Of a stretch of DNA of 64,000 nt, positions 52,905 to 60,951 are shown piece after piece. The stretch's first letter is position 1, and every line of letters begins with the position of its first letter. This DNA is from an uncultured Maribacter sp. (GTDB lineage Bacteria; Bacteroidota; Bacteroidia; Flavobacteriales; Flavobacteriaceae). Location of the stretch: NCBI GenBank assembly GCA_947493885.1, contig CANLTE010000010.1, forward strand, positions 21,142 to 85,141. Direction: 5' to 3'. The translations under genes were made by a program, and so were the position numbers. The notes beneath the pieces are model-generated. The model made no database searches and was not told the origin of the DNA. It saw only the letters and a program-made list of their open reading frames with translations.

Positions 52905-54185
52905 TTATAGGCTACCGTGCGAAGTTTCTTTTTCTAATGCGCCTTTTACATCATATAGAATTCCTTTTTCCTTTAATAAAGCTCTTAATTTTAAGTTTAA
53001 AAACTTTTTGTGAGGTACGGTAAGAATTACTGCATCATAGGTTTTATTTGGAAGTTTTGAAGTAATTTCTAAACCGTACTCTTTTTTCACATCAATTGGA
53101 TTTGCTAAAGGGTCACAGATAGTTATTTTGGTTCCATAACTATTTAAGTTTTCGATAATATCAACTACTTTGGTGTTTCGAACATCTGGGCAGTTTTCCT
53201 TAAAAGTTACTCCTAAGATTAAGATGCTAGAGTCTTTTATTTTTAACTCGTTTTGAACCATTAATTTTATAATTTCTGTAGAAACGTATCTACCCATACT
53301 GTCATTTATTCTTCTTCCTGCAAGAATAATTTCAGGGTGATATCCATATTCTTGAGCCTTTTGGGCTAAATAATAGGGGTCTACTCCGATACAGTGCCCT
53401 CCAACCAAACCTGGTTTAAAAGGTAAAAAGTTCCATTTTGTACCTGCAGCTTTTAACACCTGATTGGTGTCTATATTCATTAAGTTGAAAATCTTGGAAA
53501 GTTCATTAACAAAAGCTATGTTAATGTCTCTTTGAGAATTCTCAATTACTTTGGCAGCTTCTGCTACTTTTATAGATGGAGCTAGATGAGTTCCAGCAGT
53601 GATGACGGAGTTGTAAAGTAAATCAATTTTTCTTCCAATTTCTGGAGTTGAACCAGAAGTAACTTTTAGTATTTTATCAACAGTATGTTCTTTATCTCCT
53701 GGGTTTATTCTTTCTGGTGAATAGCCTACAAAAAAGTCTATGTTGAACTTTAATTTACTGATTTTTTCAAGGACTGGAACACATTCTTCTTCAGTTGCTC
53801 CTGGGTATACTGTGGATTCATATATTACAATATCTTTCTTTTTTAGCACTTTGCCTACGGTTTCACTGGATTCGTATAGTGGCTTTAAATCTGGCTTGTT
53901 GTATTTGTCAATAGGAGTTGGGACTGTAATGATATAGTAATTGCAGTTTTTTAACTCAATAATATCGCTGGTGCAAAATAACCCATTTGATGAAGTGTTT
54001 TTTTGTTTTGAAACTTTTTCAAGACTCTGTTTGTTAACCTCAAGTGTATTATCAATATTTTTACGTAGTTGCTCTATTCTGTTTTTATTTATATCAAAAC
54101 CAACAACGGCATATTTAGAGGCAAATAAGTTAGCTAATGGTAGTCCAACATAACCAAGTCCGATAATTCCAATTTTGATATCCAT
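52905..54185 (-). CDS. TviB/WbpO-like UDP-N-acetylhexosamine 6-dehydrogenase
   Basis: A 426-residue nucleotide-sugar dehydrogenase that oxidises C-6 of a UDP-HexNAc to a uronic acid with two NAD. Visible are KIGIIGLGYVGLPLANLFA, TVPTPIDKYNKPDL, YESTVYPGATEEECVPVLE, VGYSPERINPGDKEH and the catalytic-cysteine region PGLVGGHCIGVDPYYLAQKA. This last form and the TPID motif place it with TviB/WbpO rather than with Ugd. The next gene is a TviC/WbpP-type 4-epimerase, so UDP-GalNAcA or UDP-GlcNAcA is the likely product. Spacing to it is 25 nt. Confidence 0.9.
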   Translation of the reverse strand: MDIKIGIIGLGYVGLPLANLFASKYAVVGFDINKNRIEQLRKNIDNTLEVNKQSLEKVSKQKNTSSNGLFCTSDIIELKNCNYYIITVPTPIDKYNKPDLKPLYESSETVGKVLKKKDIVIYESTVYPGATEEECVPVLEKISKLKFNIDFFVGYSPERINPGDKEHTVDKILKVTSGSTPEIGRKIDLLYNSVITAGTHLAPSIKVAEAAKVIENSQRDINIAFVNELSKIFNLMNIDTNQVLKAAGTKWNFLPFKPGLVGGHCIGVDPYYLAQKAQEYGYHPEIILAGRRINDSMGRYVSTEIIKLMVQNELKIKDSSILILGVTFKENCPDVRNTKVVDIIENLNSYGTKITICDPLANPIDVKKEYGLEITSKLPNKTYDAVILTVPHKKFLNLKLRALLKEKGILYDVKGALEKETSHGSL

Positions 54186-54210
54186 AAGTATGTTTTTAGG
54201 TGCAAGTGAT

Positions 54211-55206
54211 TTAGTTTTTTAAGTTTTTCCAGTACCAGTCAACTGCTTCTTTTAGTCCTGACTTAAAATCATATTTAGGATTATAATTCAGTAATTCTTT
54301 TGCTTTTGCAATAGAAGCTAATGAGTGAGGAACATCTCCAGGTCTAACATCTCCATGGTTAATATTTAAGCCTTCTATTTTTTTATCAAACTTAGACAGG
54401 TATTTTTTTAATAAGTTCACTAGTTCATTAAGTGATGTGCGCTCCCCGTAGGCAACATTATATACAGTGTTTACTGCTTCAGGATTGTTTGTTATTAACG
54501 CCTTGATATTTGCTTCAACAACATTTTCAATATATGTAAAGTCTCTGGAGTACGTTCCGTCACCATTAATACAAGGAGATTCGTGGTTGATTAGTTGAGT
54601 TACAAATTTGGGGATAACGGCTGCGTAAGCTCCATCTGGATTTTGAAACCTTCCAAAAACATTAAAGTATCTGAGTCCAATAGTTTCAATACCGTATGTT
54701 TTACTAAAAACATCAGCATACAACTCATTAACATATTTGGTAATAGCGTAAGGAGATAGTGGTTTTCCAATTTTTTCCTCAATCTTCGGGAGTGTTTTTG
54801 AATCCCCGTATGTGGAAGAACTTGCAGCGTAGATAAAACGCTTTACTGCAGTTTCTTTAGATGCAACAAGCATATTAAGAAAACCAGAAACATTTACTTC
54901 ATTACTGGTAATAGGATTACTTATGGATCTTGGTACGGAGCCTAAGGCAGCTTGGTGTAAAACATAATCAACTTTTTCACAAGCTTCAAAGCAGGTCATG
55001 TAATTTCTAATGTCACCCTCTATAAATTCAAAATTAATATGCCCGGATATTTCCTGAATATTTTCAATCTTTCCTGTTGAAAGGTTGTCTAAGCAAATAA
55101 CTTTGTTGCCATTATTTATTAACGCTTTACACAAGTTAGAGCCAATGAAACCAGCTCCTCCCGTAACTAAAATAGAGTGTTTTGAATTTAAAGAATTACT
55201 TTTCAT
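54211..55206 (-). CDS. TviC/WbpP-like UDP-N-acetylglucosamine 4-epimerase
   Basis: A 331-residue extended SDR. ILVTGGAGFIGSNLCKALI binds NAD. HQAALGSVPRSISNPI and FGRFQNPDGAYAAVIPKF are signatures of the TviC/WbpP group, and AASSSTYGDSK with YAITKYVNELYA gives the Ser-Tyr-Lys triad. The group prefers N-acetylated substrates, in keeping with the paired dehydrogenase. Together they should give UDP-N-acetyl-galactosaminuronic acid. It has a candidate -7 element about 35 nt upstream and follows the separate ugd terminator. Confidence 0.9.
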   Translation of the reverse strand: MKSNSLNSKHSILVTGGAGFIGSNLCKALINNGNKVICLDNLSTGKIENIQEISGHINFEFIEGDIRNYMTCFEACEKVDYVLHQAALGSVPRSISNPITSNEVNVSGFLNMLVASKETAVKRFIYAASSSTYGDSKTLPKIEEKIGKPLSPYAITKYVNELYADVFSKTYGIETIGLRYFNVFGRFQNPDGAYAAVIPKFVTQLINHESPCINGDGTYSRDFTYIENVVEANIKALITNNPEAVNTVYNVAYGERTSLNELVNLLKKYLSKFDKKIEGLNINHGDVRPGDVPHSLASIAKAKELLNYNPKYDFKSGLKEAVDWYWKNLKN

Positions 55207-55239
55207 AATTTATGATATACAGCGATAAATTGGAATACT

Positions 55240-55247
55240 CAAAAATA
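55240..55247 (-). promoter_or_regulatory. Candidate -7 element of the TviC/TviB-like pair
   Basis: On the minus strand this reads TATTTTTG, matching TAnnTTTG; the -33 region is weak. The start would be about 27 nt before the ATG at 55206. It lies downstream of the ugd terminator, which makes a separate promoter here necessary. Confidence 0.4.
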
Positions 55248-55291
55248 GGTATAGTTAATTTGTAAATTAAGTTAAGGCCAAAGTTTTATTC

Positions 55292-55335
55292 AAAAAAAAC
55301 TTCCATTGATAATAGAGAATATTAATCAATGGAAG
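55292..55335 (-). terminator. Rho-independent terminator of ugd
   Basis: An 11-bp stem CTTCCATTGAT (55300-55310) / ATCAATGGAAG (55325-55335) with a 14-nt loop. On the minus strand it is followed by a run of eight T (55292-55299). It lies 26 nt after the ugd stop. Confidence 0.9.
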
Positions 55336-55361
55336 TTGATGTTTTAAAGTAAATGTTGGTT

Positions 55362-56759
55362 TTAAGACTGTCCTATTTTGTAATATTTAAATCCAATGCT
55401 TTCTACATTTTCTTTGTTTAAGATTCTTCTTCCGTCAAATAAGAAAGCTGGTCTTAACATTTTTTCATAAATATTATTCCAGTCGTATGCTTTAAATTCA
55501 TCCCACTCAGTTAAAATTGCTACAGCGTGAGCATTTTCAGCAGCTTCAATTGGATTGTTTACAACTTTAACTAGCCTTCTGTTTTCTTCTGGAGATCTTG
55601 TGTTTAAATAGTCTAAGTCGGCATATATGGTTTCTGCCGAAACTTTAGGGTCATAAACAACTATTTCGGCTCTTTCGTCAAGTAAAGCATCTGCAACATA
55701 AATAGCAGCTGATTCTCTGGTGTCATTAGTGTCTTTTTTGAAAGCCCAACCGTAAAAAGCAATTTTTTTGCCAGAAACAGTGTTGTATAAAGTGGTAATT
55801 ATATTTTCTGCGAAACGTCTTTTTTGATAATCATTCATCAGAATTACTTGTTCCCAATAGTCAGCAACTTCTGGTAACCCAAAACTTTTAGCTATATATA
55901 CTAGGTTAAGAATATCTTTTTGAAAACATGAGCCTCCAAAACCTACAGAGGAGTTAAGGAATTTTGAACCTATTCTACTATCGTATCCAATTGCTCTTGA
56001 TACTTCGTCAACATTTGCATCTGTTTTTTCGCATAATGCAGATATAGAGTTTATTGAAGATACTCTTTGTGCTAAGAAAGCGTTAGCCACAAGCTTAGAA
56101 AGTTCCGAAGACCATACGTTTGTTTGAAGTATTCTTTCTTTGGGAAGCCATTGTTCGTAAATACTGCTTAAAGTATCTTTCGCAATTTGTCCTGTAGGAG
56201 TGTCGTCACCACCAATTAATACTCTATCAGCATTTAGTAAATCTTCAACAGCTGTACCTTCAGCAAGAAACTCTGGATTGGATAAAATTTCAAATTTTAC
56301 ACCATTTCCCGTGTTATGTAAAATGCTTTTAATGGCTTGCGCAGTTCTAACAGGTAAAGTTGATTTTTCAACAACAATTTTGTCAGTTTTTGCAACCTTT
56401 GCTATGTTACGAGCACAGAGTTCTATATATTTTAAATCAGCAGCTTGTCCTTTTCCTTTTCCATAAGTTTTTGTAGGAGTATTCACAGAAATAAAAATAA
56501 CTTCGGCTTCATCAATTGCTTTGTCTACTTCTGTAGAGAAAAAAAGGTTTTTACCTCTAGTCTCGGCAACAATTTCTTTTAACCCAGGTTCATAAATAGG
56601 AAGGTTGTCAAGATCAGAGTCATTCCATTGCGCAATTCTTTTTTCATTAATATCAACAACAGTAACTTCTATATCTGGACATTGTTTAGCGATAACAGAC
56701 ATTGTAGGGCCTCCTACATATCCAGCACCAATACAACATATTTTATTTATTTTTCTCAT
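55362..56759 (-). CDS. ugd: UDP-glucose 6-dehydrogenase
   Basis: A 465-residue enzyme making UDP-glucuronic acid from UDP-glucose. It is of the longer, eukaryote-like class: [70 protein letters not shown], and the catalytic Cys in [19 protein letters not shown], with [18 protein letters not shown] in the C-terminal domain. Monocistronic between its own terminator and the 290-nt divergent gap. It adds a second acidic sugar precursor to the locus. Confidence 0.95.
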   Translation of the reverse strand: MRKINKICCIGAGYVGGPTMSVIAKQCPDIEVTVVDINEKRIAQWNDSDLDNLPIYEPGLKEIVAETRGKNLFFSTEVDKAIDEAEVIFISVNTPTKTYGKGKGQAADLKYIELCARNIAKVAKTDKIVVEKSTLPVRTAQAIKSILHNTGNGVKFEILSNPEFLAEGTAVEDLLNADRVLIGGDDTPTGQIAKDTLSSIYEQWLPKERILQTNVWSSELSKLVANAFLAQRVSSINSISALCEKTDANVDEVSRAIGYDSRIGSKFLNSSVGFGGSCFQKDILNLVYIAKSFGLPEVADYWEQVILMNDYQKRRFAENIITTLYNTVSGKKIAFYGWAFKKDTNDTRESAAIYVADALLDERAEIVVYDPKVSAETIYADLDYLNTRSPEENRRLVKVVNNPIEAAENAHAVAILTEWDEFKAYDWNNIYEKMLRPAFLFDGRRILNKENVESIGFKYYKIGQS

Positions 56760-56962
56760 TTATTTTTTATTGGGTGTTTAGATTTTTTTTGCAAATATTA
56801 TTAAATAACTTAATATGATGGTAAATATAATCGATAAAATGACCTTTTTAAAGTTTATGCGTTGTTTGACCATATAATAGGGTCGTGAATGATGTTTTTT
56901 ACCTATAAAAGACCGTTTAACCGATAAAAACGAAATCTTAAACGAAATATAATTTAGATTGG

Positions 56963-56992
56963 TTTGATAACTGAATTTGAGTACTATCTTTG
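56963..56992 (+). promoter_or_regulatory. Promoter of the aminotransferase-PglF-Wza-Wzc operon
   Basis: TTTG (56963-56966), an 18-nt spacer and TATCTTTG (56985-56992), a near-perfect Bacteroidetes promoter. The start would be near 57000, giving a leader of about 50 nt before the TTG start codon. Confidence 0.7.
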
Positions 56993-57049
56993 GGGTCAAG
57001 ATTATTGAACCCTAAATTAATACTAACCTAATAGTAAACTATAATTCTT

Positions 57050-58183
57050 TTGACAACTAAATCCAAAATTTGGCTTTCATCTCCTCACATGGGACATAAT
57101 GAAGAGCATTATGTGAAGGAAGCTTTTGATACAAATTGGGTTGCTCCATTGGGACCCAACGTAACTTTATTTGAAGAAGCAATAACTAAATATGTTGGAG
57201 GTAATGTACATGTAGCTGCCCTAAGTGCAGGCACAGCGGCAATTCATTTAGCTCTTAAAATGTTAAATGTTTCTCATGGAGATGAAGTAATTTGCCAAAG
57301 CTTTACTTTTTCAGCGTCTGCAAATCCCATAATGTATTTAGGAGCCACTCCTATTTTTGTAGATAGTGAAAGAGATACATGGAATATATCTCCTGAGCTC
57401 CTTAAAGAAGCTATAGAGGATAGAATGGCTAAAGGGAAAAAACCAAAAGCAATTGTTGGTGTACACTTATATGGTATGCCCTATAAAATAGATGAAGTAA
57501 AAGCAGTAGCAGATGAATATGGTATTCCAATTGTAGAGGATAGTGCGGAAGCACTTGGTAGTAAATATAAGGGAGTACAATGTAGCAGTTTCGGTGATAT
57601 AGGAATTTTATCTTTTAATGGGAATAAAATTATAACCACTTCAGGTGGTGGTGCTTTGGTTTCTAAAAAAGAAGAGTATAAGAAAAAAGCAATATTTTTA
57701 GCAACTCAAGCGAGAGATGATGCACCTCATTATCAGCATTCTAATGTTGGATTTAATTATAGGATGAGTAATGTTTTGGCTGGAATTGGAAGAGGACAAA
57801 TGGAGGTTTTGGATGAAAGAGTTGCATCAAGAAGAGCTAATTATGAATTTTATGTTAATAAATTAGGTAAATTAGAGGGGGTAGAATTTGTTAAAGAGCC
57901 TGAAGGGTTTTATTCTAACAGATGGCTTACGTGCATATTAACAGATTCTTTTCAAGTTAGAGAAAATATTAGATTAAGGCTGCAAGAAGAAAATATTGAA
58001 TCTAGACCATTGTGGAAACCAATGCACTTGCAACCGCTTTTTGAAAAATACCCTAACTATTCAGATGGAACGTCTTTAGATTTATTTGAAAGAGGATTAT
58101 GTCTACCAAGTGGTTCAAATTTAACCACTGAGGATTTAGAAAGAATAACCACCACAATCATTAAAGAACTCACCAATGATTAA
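57050..58183 (+). CDS. DegT/DnrJ/EryC1-type aminotransferase, PglE-like (TTG start)
   Basis: A 377-residue PLP enzyme of the sugar aminotransferase family. SKIWLSSPHMGHNEEHYVKEAFDT-type N-terminus (residues 4-27), LSAGTAAIHLAL, VEDSAEALGSKYKG and the region SFNGNKIITTSGGG with the PLP lysine. This form is seen in PglE/PseC-like enzymes that aminate a 4-keto-6-deoxy UDP-HexNAc. The 4,6-dehydratase gene follows with an 8-nt overlap, so the pair should give a UDP-4-amino-4,6-dideoxy-GlcNAc-type sugar. Start is TTG: a stop lies 12 nt upstream in frame, and the first ATG would remove the conserved KIWLSSPH. Confidence 0.9.
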   Translation: MTTKSKIWLSSPHMGHNEEHYVKEAFDTNWVAPLGPNVTLFEEAITKYVGGNVHVAALSAGTAAIHLALKMLNVSHGDEVICQSFTFSASANPIMYLGATPIFVDSERDTWNISPELLKEAIEDRMAKGKKPKAIVGVHLYGMPYKIDEVKAVADEYGIPIVEDSAEALGSKYKGVQCSSFGDIGILSFNGNKIITTSGGGALVSKKEEYKKKAIFLATQARDDAPHYQHSNVGFNYRMSNVLAGIGRGQMEVLDERVASRRANYEFYVNKLGKLEGVEFVKEPEGFYSNRWLTCILTDSFQVRENIRLRLQEENIESRPLWKPMHLQPLFEKYPNYSDGTSLDLFERGLCLPSGSNLTTEDLERITTTIIKELTND

Positions 58184-60110
58184 AAATTACTTAGTAAACA
58201 ATGCCCATAGATACGCGTCTAAATGGCTAGTATTAGGGATAGATGTTTTTTTAATAATTTTTGCATTTGTATTGTCGTACTTAATAAGGTTTAATTTAAC
58301 CTTGAATTTTGATATTGACAAACTATTGATACAATTGCCAATAGTAGCTACAATAGCAATAATTTCTTTTTTAATAACCGGTTCGTATAAAGGAGTAGTA
58401 AGGCATACAGGGGTTAGGGATGTTTATAATATTTTTAATGCAGTATGTTTGTCTAGTATCATAAGTATATTCATGGTTATTGGTAATAGAGAATTCGGAT
58501 TAATAGATAGCTTTACGATTCCTTTATCAATAATTATAACTCATAGTTTAATCGGTTTTATTGCTTTAACAGCTGCGAGATATGTTTTTAAGACATTGTA
58601 TTTTAATGTTGTTAAAAAGTTTAAATTAACCAAAAATGTGTTAATCTATGGTGCTGGAGAATCAGGTATTTTAACTTATAATGCAATGACCAATCAGACT
58701 AGCAGTAGTTCAAGGGTAATTGGTTATATTGATGATGATTTAAAAAAAGTAGGGAAAAACATTAACGGTATACCTGTATATAGTAAACAAGATTTATCAG
58801 AATATTTTATAGCTAATAGGGATGTTTCTGAAATTATTGTTTCTATTAATAATGTGGAAAGCAGTAAACTAAGAGAGTTGGTAGAGAGTTTAGTTGAGTT
58901 TCCTGTAAAAGTTAAAATTGTACCTCCTGTTGAGAGCTGGATTAATGGAGAACTTAAGGTTTCCCAGATTAAACAGGTACAAATTGAAGATTTACTTAAT
59001 CGTGTACCAATAGATATTAAAAAATCTAAAATCTCGGAGGAATTAAAAGAGAAAGTGGTAATGGTTACTGGTGGAGCGGGTTCTATTGGAAGTGAAATAG
59101 TTAGGCAGATAGCTAATTATGACTATAAATCTTTAATTGTTATAGATCAAGCGGAATCAGCGTTGTATGATTTGCAACAAGAATTGAAGCAAAATGGCTT
59201 TCATAATTTTATTCCTATAGTTGCGGATATTAGGGATAAGAATAGGATGAATACTTTTTTTCAAGAATATAAGCCAACAACAGTGTTTCATGCAGCAGCA
59301 TATAAACATGTACCCTTAATGGAATACAATTCTTATGAGGCAATCAAAATTAATGTTATTGGTACAAAAATAGTTGTTGATTTAGCGCTTGCTCACAATG
59401 TAGAGAAATTTGTGTTTGTTTCCACGGATAAAGCGGTGAACCCTACTAACGTTATGGGAGCTACCAAACGAATTGCAGAGATGTACATTAGTAGTATGCA
59501 GCAAGAAAATAAAACTAAATTTATTACTACTAGATTTGGTAATGTTTTAGGTTCTAATGGATCAGTAATTCCTTTGTTTAAAAAACAAATTGAAAAAGGA
59601 GGTCCTTTAACTGTAACTCATAAAGATATTACAAGATATTTTATGACAATTCCCGAGGCATCTCAACTTGTGTTAGAAGCAGGAGCAATGGGGCAGGGAG
59701 GTGAAATATTTATTTTTGATATGGGTGAATCTGTCAAGATTTTCGATTTAGCCAAAAATATGATTAGACTATCTGGGCTTAAATACCCTGAAGATATTGA
59801 TATTAAAGTTACTGGATTGCGCCCAGGAGAAAAGTTGTATGAGGAATTACTAGCAAATGGAGAGAATACGCTACCAACTTATCATAAGAAAATTTTAATC
59901 GGAAAAACAAGAGAGCTGGACTATTCTTTAGTCAGATCTAAAATTGATGAGTTATGTGTGTCCAACATGTTTTTTAATGGAAACACAGTGGCTTTAATGA
60001 AAGAAATTGTTCCAGAATATGTTTCTAACAATTCTGATTTATGTGAGTTTGACAAAAAGGAAAGAAATACAGTTAAAAACAAAGAAGATAAGAAGATATT
60101 GCAGTCATAA
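58176..60110 (+). CDS. Membrane UDP-GlcNAc 4,6-dehydratase (PglF/CapD/WbpM-like)
   Basis: A 644-residue protein with four N-terminal membrane helices (about 17-135), a first Rossmann domain (VLIYGAGESGILTYNAM, about 156-172) and a second catalytic SDR domain (MVTGGAGSIGSEIVRQI, GG at 299-300). The active site has STDKAVNPTNVMGATKRIAE with methionine replacing tyrosine, as in PglF and WbpM, and FHAAAYKHVPLMEYN. It makes UDP-4-keto-6-deoxy-GlcNAc, the substrate of the aminotransferase gene it overlaps by 8 nt. The WbpM branch alternative would give UDP-QuiNAc precursors; the coupled aminotransferase favours the PglF role. Confidence 0.92.
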   Translation: MIKNYLVNNAHRYASKWLVLGIDVFLIIFAFVLSYLIRFNLTLNFDIDKLLIQLPIVATIAIISFLITGSYKGVVRHTGVRDVYNIFNAVCLSSIISIFMVIGNREFGLIDSFTIPLSIIITHSLIGFIALTAARYVFKTLYFNVVKKFKLTKNVLIYGAGESGILTYNAMTNQTSSSSRVIGYIDDDLKKVGKNINGIPVYSKQDLSEYFIANRDVSEIIVSINNVESSKLRELVESLVEFPVKVKIVPPVESWINGELKVSQIKQVQIEDLLNRVPIDIKKSKISEELKEKVVMVTGGAGSIGSEIVRQIANYDYKSLIVIDQAESALYDLQQELKQNGFHNFIPIVADIRDKNRMNTFFQEYKPTTVFHAAAYKHVPLMEYNSYEAIKINVIGTKIVVDLALAHNVEKFVFVSTDKAVNPTNVMGATKRIAEMYISSMQQENKTKFITTRFGNVLGSNGSVIPLFKKQIEKGGPLTVTHKDITRYFMTIPEASQLVLEAGAMGQGGEIFIFDMGESVKIFDLAKNMIRLSGLKYPEDIDIKVTGLRPGEKLYEELLANGENTLPTYHKKILIGKTRELDYSLVRSKIDELCVSNMFFNGNTVALMKEIVPEYVSNNSDLCEFDKKERNTVKNKEDKKILQS

Positions 60111-60144
60111 TTTTTTATTAATATTGCAGTCAAAACCATTAATT

Positions 60145-60924
60145 ATGTTCAGAAAAAAACGTTCTTTAAGTTTATCAATGTTAGCACTTGTTATAGGTGT
60201 TCTTTTAATGTCCTCATGTGCTTCTAAAAAGGATGTTGTTTATTTTCAAAATACTGGTGATTTTGAAACACTAGTAGATAAAAATAGTTTTACACCTAAG
60301 TTTAAAGTGGATGATTTGGTAAACATTTATGTTTCTACTTTAGATAATGAGGCAAGTGTTCCTTTTAATTTGTTTAGAGGAGCTTCTGAAGGAGGAATAG
60401 CTCCAGAACAAGTTGATTATTTAGTAGATAAAGAAGGGGAAATTGATTTTCCTGTTGTTGGAAAAGTTAAAATAGCTGGTCTATCATCTGAAGAAGTAAG
60501 AATCTTACTAAGAGAAAAACTATCGGATTATTTAAAGAATCCAATAATAAACATTAGACTTAAAAACTTTACTGTAACTATATTAGGAGAGGTAAATAGA
60601 CCGGGTACATATCCTGTAAATGGTGAACGAATTACAGTTTTGGAAGCTTTAGGTTTGGCGGGAGATTTAACCATAAAAGGTATGAGAGAGAATGTTTTGG
60701 TAATAAGAGATTTTGACGGTACTAAAATTTATACTCGTATTAATTTAACCAATAAGCAAGCATTAAGTTCTCCAGTTTATTATTTAACGCAGAATGATGT
60801 TGTGTATGTTGAGCCAAATCAATCAGCTGTTACAGCATCAAGTCTAGATAACAGGGCAACGATTGCAATTTCTATTGCCTCAGTATTAATTACTTCCTCA
60901 GTACTGTTATTAACAAGAAATTAA
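60145..60924 (+). CDS. wza: Wza-like polysaccharide export lipoprotein
   Basis: A 259-residue lipoprotein. The signal ends LLMSSC with Cys25, followed by ASKKDVVYFQNTGDF, the common start of Bacteroidota export proteins. A Poly_export domain (about 45-135; FKVDDLVNIYVSTLD, GEIDFPVVGKVKIAGLSSEE) and an SLBB domain (about 145-220; VTILGEVNRPGTYPVNGERI) follow, then a C-terminal hydrophobic helix (IAISIASVLITSSVLLL) that may cross the outer membrane. The start at 60145 is chosen because it gives a proper lipoprotein signal; the frame opens earlier, at 60007, inside the preceding gene. Wzc follows 27 nt later. Confidence 0.93.
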   Translation: MFRKKRSLSLSMLALVIGVLLMSSCASKKDVVYFQNTGDFETLVDKNSFTPKFKVDDLVNIYVSTLDNEASVPFNLFRGASEGGIAPEQVDYLVDKEGEIDFPVVGKVKIAGLSSEEVRILLREKLSDYLKNPIINIRLKNFTVTILGEVNRPGTYPVNGERITVLEALGLAGDLTIKGMRENVLVIRDFDGTKIYTRINLTNKQALSSPVYYLTQNDVVYVEPNQSAVTASSLDNRATIAISIASVLITSSVLLLTRN

Positions 60925-60951
60925 TTTTTTTCGACACATTTACTAAAAACT

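Noticed and set aside
56778..56999. 73-codon minus-strand frame with a C-terminal hydrophobic stretch
   Set aside because: It covers the promoter of the aminotransferase operon, has no recognisable relatives and reads like AT-rich noncoding DNA. A small membrane protein cannot be fully excluded.
60007..60144. Upstream start for the Wza-like protein
   Set aside because: Overlaps the PglF-like gene by about 100 nt and would bury the lipoprotein signal. The ATG at 60145 gives a proper signal and lipobox.
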